Below, piece after piece: positions 5,150-6,503 of a stretch of 6,503 bases of DNA. Location of the stretch: assembly GCA_002482715.1 (NCBI GenBank), contig DLGN01000153.1, positions 1 to 6,503 on the forward strand, in the 5' to 3' direction. The translations under genes and the position numbers were made by a program. Under the pieces are notes generated by a model that saw only the letters and a list, made by a program, of their open reading frames with translations, made no database searches and was not told where the DNA came from. The stretch comes from Oxalobacteraceae bacterium UBA7693. GTDB lineage: Bacteria > Pseudomonadota > Gammaproteobacteria > Burkholderiales > Burkholderiaceae_D. Numbering within the stretch: the stretch's first letter is position 1; each line of letters starts with the position of its first letter.

Positions 5150-6503
5150 TCAGACTCGTGCCCGCACCACGAAATCGACACCGATCTCATGCCAGCATTC
5201 GATTTCTTTACGCAACCAAAACGCCACCGTTGGATGCAAGCTAACCCAATCCGGTTTCAATTCTAGCTCGATCTTACTTTTCATCTTGAGACTGAAATCC
5301 ATGTAATCAAGCTCAACGCGAGAATGCATAAAGCTCACAGCCAATCGCAACGCTAAAACGGCTTTGGCAAAATCGAGATCGGCGAAAGCGTCGCCAACTT
5401 TGCGCAAATTCCCCTTTTGACTCAACACCAAACGACTCATCAGCTTTTGTTCACGCGTCGTAAAGCCAGGAATATCCGCATTCTCAACTAGATAACTACC
5501 ATGTTTGTGATAACCCGTATGCGAAACCACCATACCCACTTCGTGCAACAAAGCACTCCAATAAACGTAGTTACTCAGATCTTCATTGACGGGTTTCAGC
5601 TGATTGAACAGAGAACGTGACATATCCGCCACTAACTTAGCCCTACCCAGATCGGCGCGAAACAAACTCAAGATATCGTGCACTGCTTGCTCACGACGAT
5701 CGCGCTTAGTCGAGCGCAAATACAAGTCCCACATCACCCCCATACGCAAACCCGCTTCAATCGGTTGCAAGACCTTGATATTCAATTCTTGAAACAAACC
5801 AATCAAAATCGCCAGGCCGCCAATCACCATCGCAACACGTTCTGGTTTGATCCCTTGCAAATTAAGTTCATCTATTTGACTGCGTTGTATGCAGTAAGCG
5901 CGTAAGGCTTGCAATTTATCCAATGTAACTTCAGCATCGCCAAAACCATTCTTATATAAAGCATCAGAAATAGCCCTAACAGTCCCCGAAGACCCATACG
6001 CATTGCGCCAAAACTCAGGCTGATAGGCAGGCGTTGCATCTTCTAATAAGGACCGTACAGTGAGCACTGCTGCATCGAAACCTTCTTCAGTAATAACGCC
6101 TTGCGGGAAAAAACTTGAGCTATGCTTAACCGTGCCCATCGCAAAAGATTCAACCTTCATGATTTCATGGCCGCGGCCCAAAATGATTTCAGTTGATCCG
6201 CCACCAATATCAATAACCAAGCGGCGCTCGGCTGGAATCGCCAAAGCGTTCGACACACCTAAATAAATTAAGCGGCCTTCTTCTTCACCTGAAATCACTT
6301 CGATTGGCAATCCTATTGCAGCCTCTGCCGCTGGTAAAAAATCAGCTGCATTTTTTGCGATTCGTATTGTGTTAGTTGCCACCACGCGCACTGAATCAAT
6401 CGCATAGTCTGCCAATATTTCTTTGAAGCGTGCTAAGCAAGCAATGGCTCGCTGCATCGCTTCCGGCGTCAAATTGCCATTTGCATCAAGTCCTGCAGCC
6501 AAA
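5150..6503 (-). CDS. ppx: Ppx/GppA-family exopolyphosphatase, N-terminus beyond the right edge
   Basis: About 450 residues are present. The first visible codon, TTG at 6502-6500, is an internal leucine rather than a start, because the frame stays open to the edge. By family comparison roughly 50 residues are missing, including the first phosphate-binding loop (DxGSNS). Counting from that leucine: SGEEEGRLIYLG (71-82) carries the catalytic glutamate region, DIGGGSTE (98-105) is the second phosphate loop of the ASKHA fold, YGSSGTVRA (169-177) the adenosine/phosphate segment, and GLRMGVMWDL (251-260) closes the phosphatase domain. The C-terminal half is the HD-like helical domain with LLHEVG (318-323) and HKHGSYL (332-338). 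These enzymes release phosphate from polyphosphate ends or hydrolyse pppGpp to ppGpp. The length with the HD-like domain fits Ppx or GppA of proteobacteria; the two cannot be separated reliably by eye. In Burkholderiales ppx often lies near ppk and pho genes, which here would be to the right. Confidence 0.93.
   Translation of the reverse strand, partial: LAAGLDANGNLTPEAMQRAIACLARFKEILADYAIDSVRVVATNTIRIAKNAADFLPAAEAAIGLPIEVISGEEEGRLIYLGVSNALAIPAERRLVIDIGGGSTEIILGRGHEIMKVESFAMGTVKHSSSFFPQGVITEEGFDAAVLTVRSLLEDATPAYQPEFWRNAYGSSGTVRAISDALYKNGFGDAEVTLDKLQALRAYCIQRSQIDELNLQGIKPERVAMVIGGLAILIGLFQELNIKVLQPIEAGLRMGVMWDLYLRSTKRDRREQAVHDILSLFRADLGRAKLVADMSRSLFNQLKPVNEDLSNYVYWSALLHEVGMVVSHTGYHKHGSYLVENADIPGFTTREQKLMSRLVLSQKGNLRKVGDAFADLDFAKAVLALRLAVSFMHSRVELDYMDFSLKMKSKIELELKPDWVSLHPTVAFWLRKEIECWHEIGVDFVVRARV

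Noticed and set aside
6500..6502. TTG as the start of the phosphatase
   Set aside because: The frame is open to the window edge and the first phosphate loop of the family is missing, so this is an internal leucine codon.
1..6503. CRISPR array, tRNA, rRNA, insertion sequence or prophage parts
   Set aside because: I see no regularly spaced repeats, tRNA cloverleaf, transposase motifs or terminal inverted repeats. The only exact direct repeat I noted is the operator pair.

Overview
The window looks like chromosome of a Gram-negative proteobacterium. The best fit is a betaproteobacterium of the Burkholderiales, possibly Oxalobacteraceae. This rests on an outer-membrane TonB-dependent receptor, a long Ppx/GppA phosphatase, and a lysine/alanine-rich protein whose C-terminal block (VRDSFTMP...GRPK) recalls proteins I associate with that order. 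The assignment is inferred from protein character, not from any marker gene. All four convincing genes lie on the minus strand, so the window reads from right to left.

Layout in transcription order. (1) 6503-5150: a Ppx/GppA-family exopolyphosphatase, missing roughly its first 50 residues beyond the right edge. (2) 5020/5023-4430: a small basic protein with a histone H1-like Lys/Ala/Pro tail and a separate conserved C-terminal block, closed by an intrinsic terminator (4372-4401). (3) 4429-3901: a non-coding, AT-rich control region. It holds twin 14-bp repeats, each with a CG-centred AAAGCGCTTT core typical of LacI-family operators, a further 14-bp palindrome, two sigma70-like promoters that each overlap or enclose a palindrome, and a probable long structured leader. 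(4) 3900-1066: a complete 944-aa TonB-dependent receptor of the TonB-Xanth-Caul type, closed by a very good terminator (1017-1050). (5) 1065-851: a spacer with a possible small upstream ORF. (6) 850-1: the N-terminal 283 residues of a flavin-dependent tryptophan-halogenase-family protein, running off the left edge.

How they work together: genes 4 and 6, with the LacI-like operators, form the core of a nutrient-uptake locus of a kind seen repeatedly in Xanthomonas, Caulobacter and Alteromonas relatives. A sugar-responsive LacI-type repressor probably controls a TonB-dependent outer-membrane transporter followed by a tryptophan-halogenase-like flavoprotein of unknown role. The substrate cannot be read from this window. 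The regulator and any glycoside hydrolase would lie to the left. The Ppx and histone-like genes look like ordinary neighbours rather than parts of that locus. The least explained items are the density of palindromes in 4000-4262 and the halogenase itself.
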